From Fidelibacterota bacterium (GTDB taxonomy: Bacteria; Fidelibacterota; JAANXI01), in NCBI GenBank assembly GCA_018263365.1, contig JAANXI010000140.1, forward strand, positions 1 to 5,620: a DNA stretch of 5,620 bases. Reading direction: 5' to 3'. A model generated the notes under the pieces. The model was not told where the DNA came from and ran no database searches. It was given only the letters and a program-made list of their open reading frames with translations. Position 1 is the stretch's first letter, and each line of letters starts with the position of its first letter. The position numbers were made by a program, and so were the translations under genes. Below are positions 5,399 through 5,620 of the stretch, piece after piece.

Positions 5399-5413
5399 TG
5401 ATAACCATTACTA
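5399..5413 (+). promoter_or_regulatory. Fur/PerR-type operator candidate upstream of the broken regulator
   Basis: TGATAACCATTACTA has the 7-1-7 form and matches the Fur box TGATAATnATTATCA at 11 of 14 positions by my count, and the Bacillus PerR box at 10 of 14. It lies 32 bases before the ATG of the frameshifted gene and shares the GATAACnATTACT core with the perR promoter, but in opposite orientation relative to its gene. No clear -35/-10 pair could be set around it. Confidence 0.6.
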
Positions 5414-5620
5414 TTATTAAAAGTAGCTTTATTTCGGAAGATGGCAAGGGCTATTAGCTTGTACAATTGTTTTTGTTTTTGCAAATAACCATAACCTAAA
5501 TTGAGCGATTGTTGTGGATGAGATGTGCCAAGATGTTGAGATGAAAAGGGTTTTGGGAAACCGAAGGCATACCCGGAGGGTCTGTCGAGGATTTCACGGA
5601 GCCTTCGCGCTCAACAGATT
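5414..5620. other. Intergenic end of window with clustered hairpins
   Basis: No recognised gene. A reading frame on the + strand is open from GTG 5514 to the window edge (its Arg-rich part includes GNRRHTRRVCRGF), with no ribosome binding site and no family resemblance I can name. From 5549 on there are nested inverted repeats: GGTTT/AAACC (5549-5553 with 5558-5562), ACCC/GGGT (5571-5574 with 5578-5581), and an enclosing 7-bp pair CGAAGGC/GCCTTCG (5562-5568 with 5601-5607). It could be the edge of a structured RNA, a repeat or mobile-element end, or a truncated gene; this cannot be decided from the visible part. Confidence 0.3.

Noticed and set aside
4891..5420. + strand frames at 4891-5094 and 5127-5420
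   Set aside because: Both are antisense to the broken Fur-family gene or its promoter. The - strand carries the recognisable protein in two frames.
1..5620. CRISPR arrays, tRNA or rRNA genes, insertion-sequence transposases
   Set aside because: No regularly spaced repeats, no cloverleaf-like or rRNA-like stretch, and no transposase motifs were seen on either strand.

Overview
This window is a compact, gene-dense piece of bacterial chromosome with roughly balanced base composition. The content suggests a member of the Bacteroidota/Rhodothermota/Ignavibacteria/Marinimicrobia neighbourhood (FCB group). The evidence is the orphan histidine kinase with an 'ARETAHQLGTP.SSLLGW' H-box, typical of those phyla, plus a nickel superoxide dismutase with its own small protease and a DUF3501 protein. 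The phylum call is an inference from family resemblance, not from a marker gene.

Layout. On the + strand are an orphan membrane sensor histidine kinase (81-1313) and then the nickel superoxide dismutase pair sodN-sodX (1429-2184). From there the window switches to the - strand. Read in the direction of transcription, from the right, it holds a Fur/PerR-family paralog broken by a frameshift (5366 to 4934), a ZIP-family metal transporter (4835-4032), an intact PerR-type peroxide sensor (3814-3428), a 2-Cys peroxiredoxin (3377-2856), a strong intrinsic terminator (2834-2803) and a DUF3501 protein (2756-2193) that converges on sodX. The last ~250 bases hold no recognisable gene but contain a hairpin-rich segment.

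How the genes fit together. SodN turns superoxide into hydrogen peroxide and the peroxiredoxin removes the peroxide. PerR has every residue of the Bacillus subtilis-type metal-oxidation switch in exact register and sits directly upstream of the peroxiredoxin, so perR-prx is probably a self-regulated operon. The ZIP transporter would supply divalent metal (Zn, Fe or Mn), which both PerR and metalloenzymes need. DUF3501 has no known biochemical role but tends to occur near peroxide and anaerobic-redox genes. Together this reads as an oxidative-stress and metal-homeostasis island.

Most notable non-coding signals. (1) A 13-bp operator-like core, GATAACnATTACT, is shared between the promoters of the two Fur-family genes, placed in opposite orientation. 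At perR it overlaps the predicted transcription start. (2) An identical 11-mer (ATTATGAGATA) lies 6-7 bases before both start codons. (3) A perfect 9-bp GC-rich hairpin sits inside the first codons of sodX and could lower protease expression relative to SodN. (4) The second Fur-family gene is interrupted exactly at its regulatory metal site. No entirely new defence or mobile system is evident.
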